Below, in pieces: positions 32,457 through 40,718 of a DNA stretch of 49,581 nucleotides. Each line of letters begins with the position of its first letter. Position 1 is the stretch's first letter. The translations under genes were made by a program, and so were the position numbers. The DNA comes from a virus: IMG/VR virus record IMGVR_UViG_3300026382_000026, positions 1 through 49,581 of that record. One strand, given 5' to 3'. The notes under the pieces are model-generated. The model ran no database searches, was not told the origin of the DNA, and saw only the letters and a program-made list of their open reading frames with translations.

Positions 32457-32732
32457 TTAATTATCTAAAAGTTCAACTATTTCTAAAAGCTCTTCATAAG
32501 ATAGCTTATCTATCTCTTCCTTTACTCTCTTCCTCACTTCCTCTACTAAAATACCACAATCTTCTTTTACAGCATCTACTATACCTATAAATTCATATAA
32601 ATTTATTTCATCTTTCTCTTTTATATAATCATATAAAGCAGTTCTTAAACACTTATTCTTTGTTAATTTTACAATAAGTTTCATTAAATCAGATTTACTT
32701 CATTTCACTTCTATTTTTCTTTTTTCTTTCAT
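32457..32732 (-). CDS. Hypothetical helical protein, 91 aa
   Basis: Starts at 32732, extended from a shorter internal Met by an in-frame UGA glycine at residue 11 (KIEVKGSKSDLMKLIVKLTKNKC). Mostly helical and acidic at the end (SYEELLEIVELLDN). No recognisable motif. It sits 12-18 bp from each neighbour. Confidence 0.68.
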
Positions 32733-32749
32733 ACTTTTCACTTTAAAAA

Positions 32750-34282
32750 CTAAATATCATTTATATCTAATTCTTTTCTCTCTAATTTTTCTTTCGTGCT
32801 ATTTCATAAACACACTTTCCGCATATCTCTTATCTCTTTTAAAGTCTTTCAATAATACGGGTTTTCAAAAATTGGTAACGGATTTTTTCATATATCTTTT
32901 GCTCATATACATTTTGCTGCCTTATATAATTGAAATTGACTTAATGATTGTGACTTCAATCTTGATGCTAATTCAAATGTCTTACTTATCTTCTTCATAG
33001 TAGCTATAAGTTTTGCCCGTTCTATTTGCTTTTCTTTTCTCAAAACCTTAAAAGCGTCTTTCACTAATTGTATATTTCATCTTCACAATTTTGTAGCATC
33101 ATTCTCTTTCTCTACTACCTCCTGAAAATAATTCCTATACTTCATAGCAACAACTTTTACATCATATTCATCTTTTATATACTTTCTCATAAACTCTGTC
33201 TTTTCTCGTGCTTCCTCATAATTTTCTATAATCCATCTTAACATTGCTCTTGCCTCATCTATATTCTTATAAATAAACGGATATTCTTTTGGTATCCAAC
33301 TTCTAACCCGATCATAATCAGGAAAAACTAAAATCACTCACGCATACAACATCTCCATATATCATACTGGAAAACCTTCTGTCTTACTAGCTACTAATCA
33401 AACGTGACATTTAGTGGCTTTCTTTAAATAATCTTCTCTTCATTGATTTTCAAAAATTTTAGCAAAATCTAGCCTTTTTAAACTTTCAGATACACTTTTC
33501 TGATTTCAAATAGCTCATCAAGTAGTTATCCAAACATCTACATCATATCAACCAGCTTTTATATAAAAATATTCATTAAAAATTATATCTGTCTTCTTTC
33601 AATCATTTATTCTTCCTCAATAATAAAGCGTTTTAACCTGTCTCTTCCCTTCTAATCAAACTTTTATCTTATCTATATACTCTGTATCTACTCATAAAGG
33701 CAATACCTTTGCTTTTTTAAGAAACTCATCTAATACACTTCACCTAAAATATTTAGTTAATTGTCTTAAAGCCGCCATTTTCTCGTGTTCTCATAAAAAA
33801 ATCGGATAACCTAAAATATATCAAAAATTATAAAGAATATATCACACTGGGTTTATTTTCTCCTCTCTCTCCTCCCAAACTTTTTGCTCTAAAATAAAAA
33901 TTGGTATATCTTGATACTGACTTCTTAAATCTACTATTCATCTCTTCATAGAATACACAATTTCTGGACTATGAACAAAAACACAATCTATCGGATACAA
34001 TCAAAACATTTGATTAAAATACGAAGCAAACTCCTTAAAATCAAAATTAAATACATAATTATAAAAATCAAACTTAAACACTTCTTGCTCTACATATGAA
34101 ACTTTCCACTCTAATCATCTTTTTTCCATTCTTTTTCTTATCGCTTGCATTATCTCACTATCTGAAAACCAATAAAAAAAATCTTCTTCTGGTGTATAAG
34201 CTACGAGATCTTCCATCGCTAAATATCAACTATTAGAATTCAACCTCTTTAATCACACAAGTGGCACATTTACTATTCTCAT
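32750..34282 (-). CDS. Glycosyltransferase, GT-B (GT1/GT4-like)
   Basis: 510 residues. The N-terminal half is a Rossmann-like acceptor domain. From residue ~200 come VLPLGVDTEYIDKI, LYYGGRINDGKKTDIIFNEY and, near 295, HVGLVASKTEGFPVGYMEMLYAGVILVFPDY: the EGFP-E-AG line is the donor-sugar E(x7)E region of GT-B enzymes. The last 110 residues are extra helices. It transfers a sugar to an unknown acceptor (virion protein, DNA or surface). Co-transcribed with small early genes behind the promoter at 35368..35395. Confidence 0.85.
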
Positions 34283-34316
34283 TTTAACATTTATTTAACA
34301 CATCTAAAACATCTTT

Positions 34317-34511
34317 TTATTTTTTCTCATCTTTTTGGCTTTTATTGTCAACATTATAACTAAATCTTTCATCAATTCAATAAAATAAACTCTTCATTAT
34401 CATTGTTTCTTGTAAATGCCTTTTCCGACATATAGGTCAAAATCATCTTTTCATACTTACTGGATCTTTTAATGGTCTATTACATCTTATACACCTTATA
34501 TACTTTTTCAT
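34317..34511 (-). CDS. DUF6011-like small zinc protein, 64 aa
   Basis: RCIRCNRPLKDPVSMKRGFGPICRKRH is the DUF6011 pattern (CxxCgrpLkdPvS...GyGPxC), a zinc-binding module often found in phage and actinobacterial proteins. The C-terminal 30 residues are charged. Function unknown; single-domain version. Confidence 0.8.
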
Positions 34512-34515
34512 TTTT

Positions 34516-34848
34516 TTAAAAAAACAAAAAGATAAAAAGATACAACTTATCTAACTCCTCTCAATATTTTTTCCAAAATTCCTCCGCTGTTATCTTTCAT
34601 TTCATATAATCCAAATAATTTCTTATCATATCCATATAAAATTTTACTAATCTATATATTAAAGCTTTCGCTTTCATCTCTTTTGCTCTTTCAAAATATT
34701 CATCTATCTTCTTAATAAACTTTTCTATTTCATCTCTTCCTTCTAACTTACTATAAACTTCTTTAAAAAGTAACTTAACTTCATTATATGCACTTATCCG
34801 TTGTTGTAATTCTTCGTCTATCATTTTTTCTATTTTTTCCTTTTCCAT
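34516..34848 (-). CDS. Hypothetical helical protein, 110 aa
   Basis: A continuous helix-rich protein (EKEKIEKMIDEELQQRISAYNEVKLLFKEVYS...), ending with a hydrophobic tail LYLFIFLFF that could anchor it in a membrane. The start has the shared A-rich leader (ATCTTTAAAAAAATCAAAAA then ATGG) without a promoter close by. No family recognised. Confidence 0.7.
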
Positions 34849-34860
34849 TTTTTGATTTTT

Positions 34861-35085
34861 TTAAAGATGTAAAATTCATTTTTTATAATCTCTTATAAGT
34901 TGTTTTCTTAAAGAGTTAAGATCATCTACAATTCAAACAACCTTTCATACTCAATAATTAATCTCTATGAAATATCCTAAACTTTTTCTAATAAACAAAT
35001 TCCCCACCTGTATAGTATCAAAATCTTTTAATTCCTTCACTCTTTTTATAACTTTTTCTTCTATAATTCTTTCTATGTTTGTCAT
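34861..35085 (-). CDS. Hypothetical protein, 74 aa
   Basis: MTNIERIIEEKVIKRVKELKDFDTIQVGNLFIRKSLGYFIEINYGVGKVVGIVDD: helix then beta strands, small alpha/beta fold. I chose Met at 35085 because it starts 5 bp after the stop of the upstream gene; an upstream Met at 35157 overlaps that gene. Unknown function. Confidence 0.65.
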
Positions 35086-35090
35086 CTTAT

Positions 35091-35333
35091 TTACTTTAAA
35101 AGAATAAATTCTGGAGCATCTATTATCCTTAATACTTCTCTTATTTTTGTAGTCCAAGTAGTTGCTTGATAGCCATCACCATCTATTCTAATAATATATC
35201 TTCCATCTCAACTTTTAATTATCTCTGCTTTTTCATCTCTATCTAAATATCCAACTCTTATTGTTTTCATTATTCATAATTTCTTAATTTTTTCCTTTAA
35301 TTCTTCTTTTGTGATTTCTCTAATTTTTTCCAT
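35091..35333 (-). CDS. Hypothetical protein, 80 aa
   Basis: MEKIREITKEELKEKIKKLGIMKTIRV and then GDGRYIIRIDGDGYQATTWTTKIREVLRIID. A short helix plus beta-hairpin domain, possibly structurally related to its neighbour (both have helix then strands). First gene after promoter 35368..35395 and carrying the shared leader. Confidence 0.68.
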
Positions 35334-35367
35334 TTTTTGATTTTTTAAGATTTAAATTGTTGTTTTT

Positions 35368-35395
35368 ATTATAATCAAGTATTTTTCATTGTCAA
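35368..35395 (-). promoter_or_regulatory. Early-type promoter for the GT-ParB operon
   Basis: Minus-strand TTGACA (35390..35395), 16-bp spacer, TATAAT (35368..35373). It drives genes 35333 down to at least 31274, then joins the late region. Confidence 0.88.
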
Positions 35396-35417
35396 GTAAA
35401 AATTCATTTAAAAACTT

Positions 35418-36206
35418 TTAAAATAAAGATAGCTGTTTAATAATTCTCTTCTTACCATCATCTTTTGTAGTATAATTAACATCTATCTTATCTTCTTTCA
35501 CTTGTATTTTATCTGTCATTATTCTTTTATTAAAAAATCCTCTTTTGTTGTAATAACTTATAGTTCAATTAAATAAAAGCTTGTCTGTAATATCAATTAT
35601 ATAAGGCACCTGTATACTTCATAAAAGCGGCATTGTAGCTAATACCTTAAAAACTTTTCAAGTTAAACTATTTCAGTTAAATACTATTCAAGTTAATCAA
35701 TGTAGTTGCAAATTTATAGCTGTCATTAAAAAACATCTTTCGTCTATATCTACTGCCATAAATAACACATCTTTTTTCCTATCCTTTAACATCTTACCCG
35801 CTAATAATAGCATTCTTCAACTACCACTTGCTGGATCTGATATTGTGATCTTCTTTCCTTTCTCTACTTCTCATAAAGTTATCCTTGTCATAAATTCTAC
35901 TACATTGTAAGGAGTAAAAAATTGTCAATGTTCTCAATGAGTTATATACTGCTCATATATACTTCATAGTATATCATAATACTGATTTTCTTCCTGTAAT
36001 TCTATAAACTTATTTAAAGCTTCTCATAAAATCTTACCTTCCTCTGCTGTATAACTATCTAACACTTTCTTATATTCTTCTATTTTTGCTCCTGATAAAA
36101 ACCAAACAATTCATTTTAACCAATCTTCAAATACTTTATGAAAACTTCTTTTAGTTGCTACTCTTTCAAGTATTTTTACTATCTCTTTTTCTACTCCTCT
36201 ATTCAT
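35418..36206 (-). CDS. HsdM-like N6-adenine DNA methylase, divergent, with clamp-binding tail
   Basis: 262 residues. SAM motif I at 124-130 (SDPASGSGRMLL), preceded by the type I signature GQFFTPYNVVEFM (94-106) and followed by DIDERCFLMTAINLQLHGL and a GNSLT line. The catalytic N/D-PP-Y/F motif is not visible in the last 85 residues, so activity is doubtful, or the motif has diverged. The protein ends in QLSLF (258-262), the consensus sliding-clamp-binding peptide. Modification would protect phage DNA or block host function. Located between a terminator and promoter 35368..35395. Confidence 0.82.
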
Positions 36207-36231
36207 CTCTATTTTTTAAAAAATAAAAAAA

Positions 36232-36246
36232 CCACTATTTAAGTGG
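36232..36246 (-). terminator. Rho-independent terminator overlapping the 99-aa gene stop
   Basis: Stem CCACT / AGTGG with 5-base loop, then a very strong U run (TTTTTTTATTTTTT). The short stem is compensated by the long U tract. Confidence 0.72.
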
Positions 36247-36534
36247 CATTAATTCTTTGATTGCATCTATATATCATCTTATATATCAAATCTCCCAATT
36301 AGCATTTTCCCTGCTATCATCTGATTTTTCTACTAACACTTTATTTACTAACCGAAATACTTCATAAACCTTCTCTTTATCCCATTTATAAACATCTCCT
36401 TTTTGATAATTTGCTAAAATCTTTTCCAAATCTTTATCATCTATATTATCATAACTTCTATCCAAAATGTAATCTAATTGCTCTCTGATAATCTCAAATT
36501 CCTTTTTTTCTATAATTTTTTCTAATTTTTCCAT
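36235..36534 (-). CDS. Hypothetical acidic protein, 99 aa
   Basis: 99 residues with MEKLEKIIEKKEFEIIREQLDYILDRSYDNIDDKDLEKILANYQKGDVYKW; helical and acidic, with a UGA glycine near the end (GYIRGYIDAIKELM). It lies between two terminators and has the shared leader but no close promoter, so transcription must read through the upstream terminator. No family. Confidence 0.66.
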
Positions 36535-36562
36535 TTTTTATTTTTTAAAGATGTAAAATAAA

Positions 36563-36590
36563 AAAAGAGGACTACTCATTGTCCTCTTTT
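36563..36590 (-). terminator. Rho-independent terminator of the 60-aa gene
   Basis: A 10-bp stem (AAAAGAGGAC / GTCCTCTTTT) with 8-base loop overlapping the stop codon, followed by U-rich sequence (TTTTTTATTTTA). Confidence 0.88.
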
Positions 36591-36754
36591 AATCCCATTC
36601 TCCAATCTGATAAATCTACACTTTCTTCTATAAATCTCCTCCATTCACTTTCTCATATCCAACTTCTTATCATCTTTAATACATACTTATAATCCCATAA
36701 TCCTTCTTCCAATTCTTCATCGAATTTTTCTACTAAATCTATCTTTTTTTCCAT
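36572..36754 (-). CDS. Hypothetical acidic protein, 60 aa
   Basis: MEKKIDLVEKFDEELEEGLWDYKYVLKMIRSWIGESEWRRFIEESVDL: helical, acidic, Trp-rich. Single-gene transcription unit with its own consensus promoter and a terminator whose stem holds the stop codon. Highly acidic small early phage proteins often bind host enzymes (including DNA mimics); that is speculation here. Confidence 0.66.
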
Positions 36755-36790
36755 TTTTTGATTTTTTTAAAGATTTAAATTGTTGCTTTT

Positions 36791-36818
36791 ATTATAATCA
36801 GATTATTTTCATTGTCAA
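36791..36818 (-). promoter_or_regulatory. Early-type promoter for the 60-aa acidic gene
   Basis: Minus-strand TTGACA (36813..36818), 16-bp spacer, TATAAT (36791..36796); sequence between them matches other copies closely. Confidence 0.88.
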
Positions 36819-36830
36819 GTTTTTTTTACT

Positions 36831-37094
36831 CTATTTTTTATTTTGAGCTTCATTCTTTAATAATAACTCTCTTTGATAACAACTACTACATACTAGGTAT
36901 CACAATCAAAACTTTGTATGATATTGCTTACTTGTATAGCTGTCTCCATACTTTATCTTTTTTCAACAATTTATACACTCTATCTCTCTATCTAAATCAT
37001 CTGTATATAAAACCGTATCTCTTTCTAACTCTATTTCTTCATAAGCTCTTTTGAAAAAATCCCGTTTATAACATCTTATTTTCTTTTTGTTCAT
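36831..37094 (-). CDS. Small C4 zinc-finger protein, 87 aa
   Basis: CINC at residues 40-43 (IECINCGKKIKYGDSYTSKQYH) and CSSC at 70-73 (VCSSCYQ) form one zinc knuckle. The first 30 residues are basic and helical. Unknown function. It overlaps the 5'-preceding gene by 19 bp. Confidence 0.7.
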
Positions 37095-37531
37095 CTTCTA
37101 TTTTTCTTAAATTTTAAATCATATTTGATAATCTGGTTTATTAACTTCTTACACTCTTGTTTCATATACTCCATATCCTTATAAGTTCACTCTATTATAT
37201 CTCAAAATACTTCATAATGATTTCCAACTTTTAATAAATAAACATCATTGCTATGAGCAGCATCAAATCATAAAATCCAATACTGGTCTGTTATTTTAAA
37301 ACTTCAAATACCTCACTTTCAACTAAATGTAAGTCATCAATGGATTTCTATTCAATCAATCTCATCATAATGCTTTCAATATAATTTGTTTGTTTTAGGC
37401 ACTAATACATATCAACATAGCCATCAATACTCTTGAGGTCTTCTAATTATATAAAGATAACCTCTATGCTTCCCTAAATAGTAATTCCCTTCCTTTTCTA
37501 TTTTTTCTATTAATCCTTTTATTGTCATCAT
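37076..37531 (-). CDS. Widespread phage hypothetical protein, 151 aa
   Basis: Residues 20-110 contain GYLYIIRRPQEYWGWLCGYVLVPKTNKLYGKHYDEIDGIEIHGGLTFSGKG followed by WILGFDAAHSNDV and TYKDMEYMKQECKKLINQI. The pattern GYV.vP..h.lyGKhYd.id...HGGLTf...WwiGFDcAH is frequent in unrelated phages but to my knowledge without assigned function; conserved His, Asp and Tyr suggest an enzyme or binding site. A basic tail ends the protein. Confidence 0.78.
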
Positions 37532-37794
37532 AACTTTCTTTTAAGAAATAAAACAATATGATTATAAATCATCTTCTTCATAATTTTTTCATTAATATAT
37601 CACTTTTCTACTACCTTCCACTGTTTATATAACTCATCAAAAACATCTTTTCCTCTTCTTTTATCCTTTAAAGCTATATATAATACACTATAAGCATAAT
37701 CTATTACTTCTTGCTCTGTTAATACTGGATTGTCAAAAGTTTTATACCGCTTTTTTAAATTTTCTAATAATTTTTTATTTACACCCCTTTTCAT
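37519..37794 (-). CDS. Hypothetical protein, 91 aa
   Basis: MKRGVNKKLLENLKKRYKTFDNPVLTEQEVIDYAYSVLYIALKDKRRGKDVFDELYKQW: helical basic protein. A UGA glycine joins the C-terminal helical segment. Overlaps the next gene by 13 bp and follows promoter 37829..37856 and the shared leader. Confidence 0.68.
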
Positions 37795-37828
37795 TTTTTA
37801 ATTTTTTTTAAAAATTTAAAGTGTTTTT

Positions 37829-37856
37829 ATTATACTTAAATAATTTTCTTTGTCAA
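37829..37856 (-). promoter_or_regulatory. Early-type promoter for the 91-aa/151-aa/zinc operon
   Basis: Minus-strand TTGACA (37851..37856), 16-bp spacer, TATAAT (37829..37834). Confidence 0.88.
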
Positions 37857-37860
37857 GTTT

Positions 37861-38658
37861 TTATCTTTTTCACCCGTAAACTACTTTTTTTATCATCTTT
37901 CTTTTAAGCCGTGCTAAATTAGACCTTAACCATCAAGTATATCATTTGTATCAATTATATGTCTTATAAAGGCACTTAAATCTCCTTTCATTCGTTTTGC
38001 TCCGCTTTCGATCACATAGATTTTTCATTCTTACTCTTATTAATCAAAGAGCAACACCTAATTGATACCTAAATAATCACTCCTTATTATTCCATAATTT
38101 CCAACTCTTATAATACGCCTCCTTATGTATTCTATTAATCTGGAATGGACCAACATCATATCAATTAAAACACCTGCCATCAGGAGCATTACACTCCATA
38201 CTCCTGATAGCTAGTAAATCAAGTGCTTCTGTTATAGTTATCTGTCATTTTCTTATATACTCATTTATTATATCACATTGCCGCTTATAAATTAGCACTG
38301 CTTGTGTATATCAAGCAAATTTAACTACTCATTTATAATCTACACAATTTAAGATACTTGTCTTATTCACTCTTACTTTATTTTCTCTATAATCTCCGAA
38401 TACAAGAGAAGTCACAATCATTATTAATCAAAAGATTATTGATACTATTCAGATAATTTTTAAAGCATTTAAAAACAACTCTTCTATTTTATATTTAATC
38501 CACTTATTTTTCACTATTTGTGCTGTTTTGTAATCCAATTTGTAAAGAATACTCATCAATTTTATAAATCCTTCTTTGTCTAATTTTCTTAAAAATCTTT
38601 CATCTTTTACTTTGTCTAATAATTCATTCAATTTATCTAATTTGTTTCCATATCTCAT
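37861..38658 (-). CDS. Membrane-anchored lytic transglycosylase / muramidase, 265 aa
   Basis: Single ORF in code 25: a cytoplasmic helical N-terminus (residues 1-64), one transmembrane helix (65-88, LNALKIIGIVSIIFGLIMIVTSL) and a C-terminal domain with E145 (AIRSMEC), then DVGPFQIN at 158-165, the E...GxxQI layout of SLT/lysozyme enzymes, and several Cys pairs. The topology (Nin-Cout) would place the enzyme outside the membrane, like a signal-arrest endolysin or a superinfection/envelope factor. It lies in the early region, far from the holin genes. Catalysis is inferred from the motifs. Confidence 0.75.
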
Positions 38659-38902
38659 CTCAAATTTTCTTTAAAGATGTAAAAATAAACTTCGTAATTA
38701 AAGAAACATAAGAATAAATTAAAGTAGCTTGTCTTACAAAATCTCTTTTAAATTCTCAAGATAATATCCAAAGCTTTATATCTTCTTTCATTTGTGACAC
38801 TCTTCTTCTTTTAAATTCTCTTTTTCTAATTTTTGTGTAAATTTCCCGATTTTTTTCCAATTTAAGCTTAATTTGTTTTCCCTTTTCTGTGATTTTTCCC
38901 AT
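38633..38902 (-). CDS. Hypothetical basic protein, 89 aa
   Basis: Strongly basic N-terminal half (KGKQIKLKLEKNREIYTKIRKREFKRRRVSQ) and a hydrophobic helix near residue 60-75 (ATLIYSYVSLITKFIF). Overlaps the muramidase start by 26 bp. It might interact with the muramidase; no family recognised. Confidence 0.64.
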
Positions 38903-38904
38903 CT

Positions 38905-39162
38905 TTATTCATTGTTAAGATATAAAAACTTTTGACAAATAATAGCTTGCTCTACATTTGTTTTCATCATCTCTTGCTCTTCCTTTGTAGGTCTATAAAT
39001 ATCATCTCATCATCAACACTCTGTAAAATCTTTACTACAATGTTGATAAAGATAAGAAGCTACCAAAATCTTATCATAGCAATAATCCTGCAACCATTGC
39101 GGTGTCTTAATGTGTAGCAAGCTGATTAACTTGAAGATTAAAAGTAATGTTGTAGTTTCCAT
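38905..39162 (-). CDS. Hypothetical protein, 85 aa
   Basis: METTTLLLIFKLISLLHIKTPQWLQ, then CYDKILVASYLYQHCSKDFTECGGGDDIYR; Cys-containing helical protein, first gene in the operon with the muramidase. Shared leader and consensus promoter. No family. Confidence 0.64.
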
Positions 39163-39197
39163 TTTTCTATTTTTTTTAAAGATTTAAAAGTATTTTT

Positions 39198-39225
39198 ATT
39201 ATATTCAGATTATTTTCTTTGTCAA
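39198..39225 (-). promoter_or_regulatory. Early-type promoter for the muramidase operon
   Basis: Minus-strand TTGACA (39220..39225), 16-bp spacer, TATAAT (39198..39203). The spacer and -10 match the copy at 91..118 exactly in the core. Confidence 0.9.
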
Positions 39226-39251
39226 GTTTTTTTCATTTTTTTCATAAAAAA

Positions 39252-39289
39252 AGAGCACCTACTTAATTAAATGAATATGTAGGTGCTCT
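39252..39289 (-). terminator. Rho-independent terminator inside the HIT gene's end
   Basis: An 11-bp perfect stem (AGAGCACCTAC / GTAGGTGCTCT) whose outer arm is formed by codons of the HIT motif and whose inner arm includes the stop codon, followed by TTTTTTTAT in the transcript. Confidence 0.88.
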
Positions 39290-39678
39290 ACACTTGCATC
39301 ATCTGTTTTTCAATAAACTCTTCATAAAATCTTATATCACTTATTCGTATATTTTTCTAAAATTCGTTTTAACTCTATCCATTCTTCTACACTCAACTCT
39401 CAATAAGTTGTTTTATGCTTAATAGGTATAATTAACAAATGATCTGTTGCATTCATATAAGGAAATTGATTTTTCACAATCTTCCACTTCATAAAATTTT
39501 CTACACTCTCTTTAACATTACAAAAAGGACACTCCGATAAATCTATCCGCTTGGTATAATCATAAAGCCTTCAATAAATGGCACAAATTTTCTTTCAAAC
39601 TATTTTTTCAGCAAGTTTAATTAATATTTCTGCTGTTTTTTCTCTAATTCTATCAGTTATTTTTCTTTCCATTTTCAT
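39259..39678 (-). CDS. HIT-family nucleotide hydrolase/transferase, 139 aa
   Basis: The HIT motif HLHIH is at residues 132-136, and ATDHLLIIPIKHKTTYGELSVEEWIEL (78-104) and CPFC (50-53, N-terminal zinc half) agree with the HIT family (Hint/Ap4A). It hydrolyses or transfers nucleoside monophosphates from dinucleotides or adenylylated compounds. Overlaps the nucleotidyltransferase stop by 29 bp. Last gene in its operon. Start could also be at 39672. Confidence 0.85.
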
Positions 39679-40417
39679 TATTTAAAGACTTAAAATCAAT
39701 CTCCATAAGTATATCAATTATTTCTTTTCAATATTTTTTAGCAATCCACTCCTTTTGTCTTGTTAACGCTCTCTTTACTACATTACTCGTGCTTATATTC
39801 CGTCTCTCTCTTACATTTCATTCTGGTAATTTCCTTTGATCCTCAAAAGTTACTACTATGGGTTTTGTTTTACTATTCGTTCATCTTATCAATTTTTTAG
39901 CAACTCTCAAATATCTTCAAAAATCAAAGTATTCCTGATGACTTATTCGATAGTCTGGCTCTATATATAACATTAAATCAGATGGATATAAATTTATATC
40001 AATATCCCGAGTAAAAACATAATCTACATACTTATTTGCTCTTCGTTGATATTTTTTCTCTTCATCTCTTAAAATAGATAATTTTCATTTTCTTTTTAAA
40101 GTTCTTTTCTCCCTTTCTAATCAAACTATTACAAACAACTCATCATCTTTCAAATTAAACTTCTTCTTTACTTTCTCTATTCAAGCTTTTACATAATTAA
40201 TATGTCACGGCAACATTAAGTCTCAAGTCATACAAATAATTAATACTTTTTTCCCCTCTTTTTGTGCTTTTTCTACTACTGATTTAACTTTCTTTATTTC
40301 ATCATCTATATATTTTTCTACTATCAATGCTTTTCATAACAATTTTTTAAAAGTTTTCTCTAATGGTTTATTTCATTTTACTATTTCTAATTGTTTTTTA
40401 TACCTATCCACTAACAT
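39650..40417 (-). CDS. Nucleotidyltransferase, HxGH-type (cytidylyltransferase-like)
   Basis: 255 residues. Residues 58-80 read VLIICMTGDLMLPGHINYVKAGI; this matches the N-terminal fingerprint of the nucleotidyltransferase superfamily (strand, then G-D-..LPGH at 69-72 in place of HxGH), and DDELFVIVGLEREKR with KYVDYVF follow as second-strand signals. A typical product is a CDP- or ADP-activated polar molecule. The partner HIT gene overlaps it. Substrate unknown. Confidence 0.72.
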
Positions 40418-40718
40418 CACCTAATAAAATTAATGAATTAAATCTTGTAATTACAAGATTACTTAAATCAATACAATCAACTTTAATCTTCAAAGGTAAC
40501 TCAAATCGCATTTTTTCTCACTGATATACTTTTACACTTACCACTATAACTCAATCTAATTCTAAAAAAGAAGCATCACCTATAAACTTCAAACCTTCAT
40601 ACTCACTTTCTAAATGTAACTCAATTTTATTGTATCAATAATTGCTTACTATCTCCTGTATATCATTAATAAATGTAACTAAATACTTTACAATTCTTTG
40701 CTTATTAATTACTTTCAT
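40404..40718 (-). CDS. Hypothetical protein, 104 aa
   Basis: MKVINKQRIVKYLVTFINDIQEIVSNYGYNKIELHLESEYEGLKFIGDASFLELDGVIVVSVKVY: alpha-beta with several consecutive strands; no family recognised. Contains a 20-bp perfect palindrome near its 3' end (40441..40460). Overlaps both neighbours (10-14 bp). Confidence 0.62.
40441..40460. repeat. 20-bp perfect palindrome
   Basis: AATCTTGTAA and its reverse complement abut without a spacer. It is inside a coding region, 24-43 bp before the nucleotidyltransferase ATG on the minus strand, where it could be an operator or a translation-blocking hairpin. Chance cannot be excluded in AT-rich DNA. Confidence 0.6.

Noticed and set aside
36831-37094. Toxin-antitoxin pair among the small early genes
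   Set aside because: Several adjacent small genes have suitable size, but none shows a known toxin or antitoxin motif.
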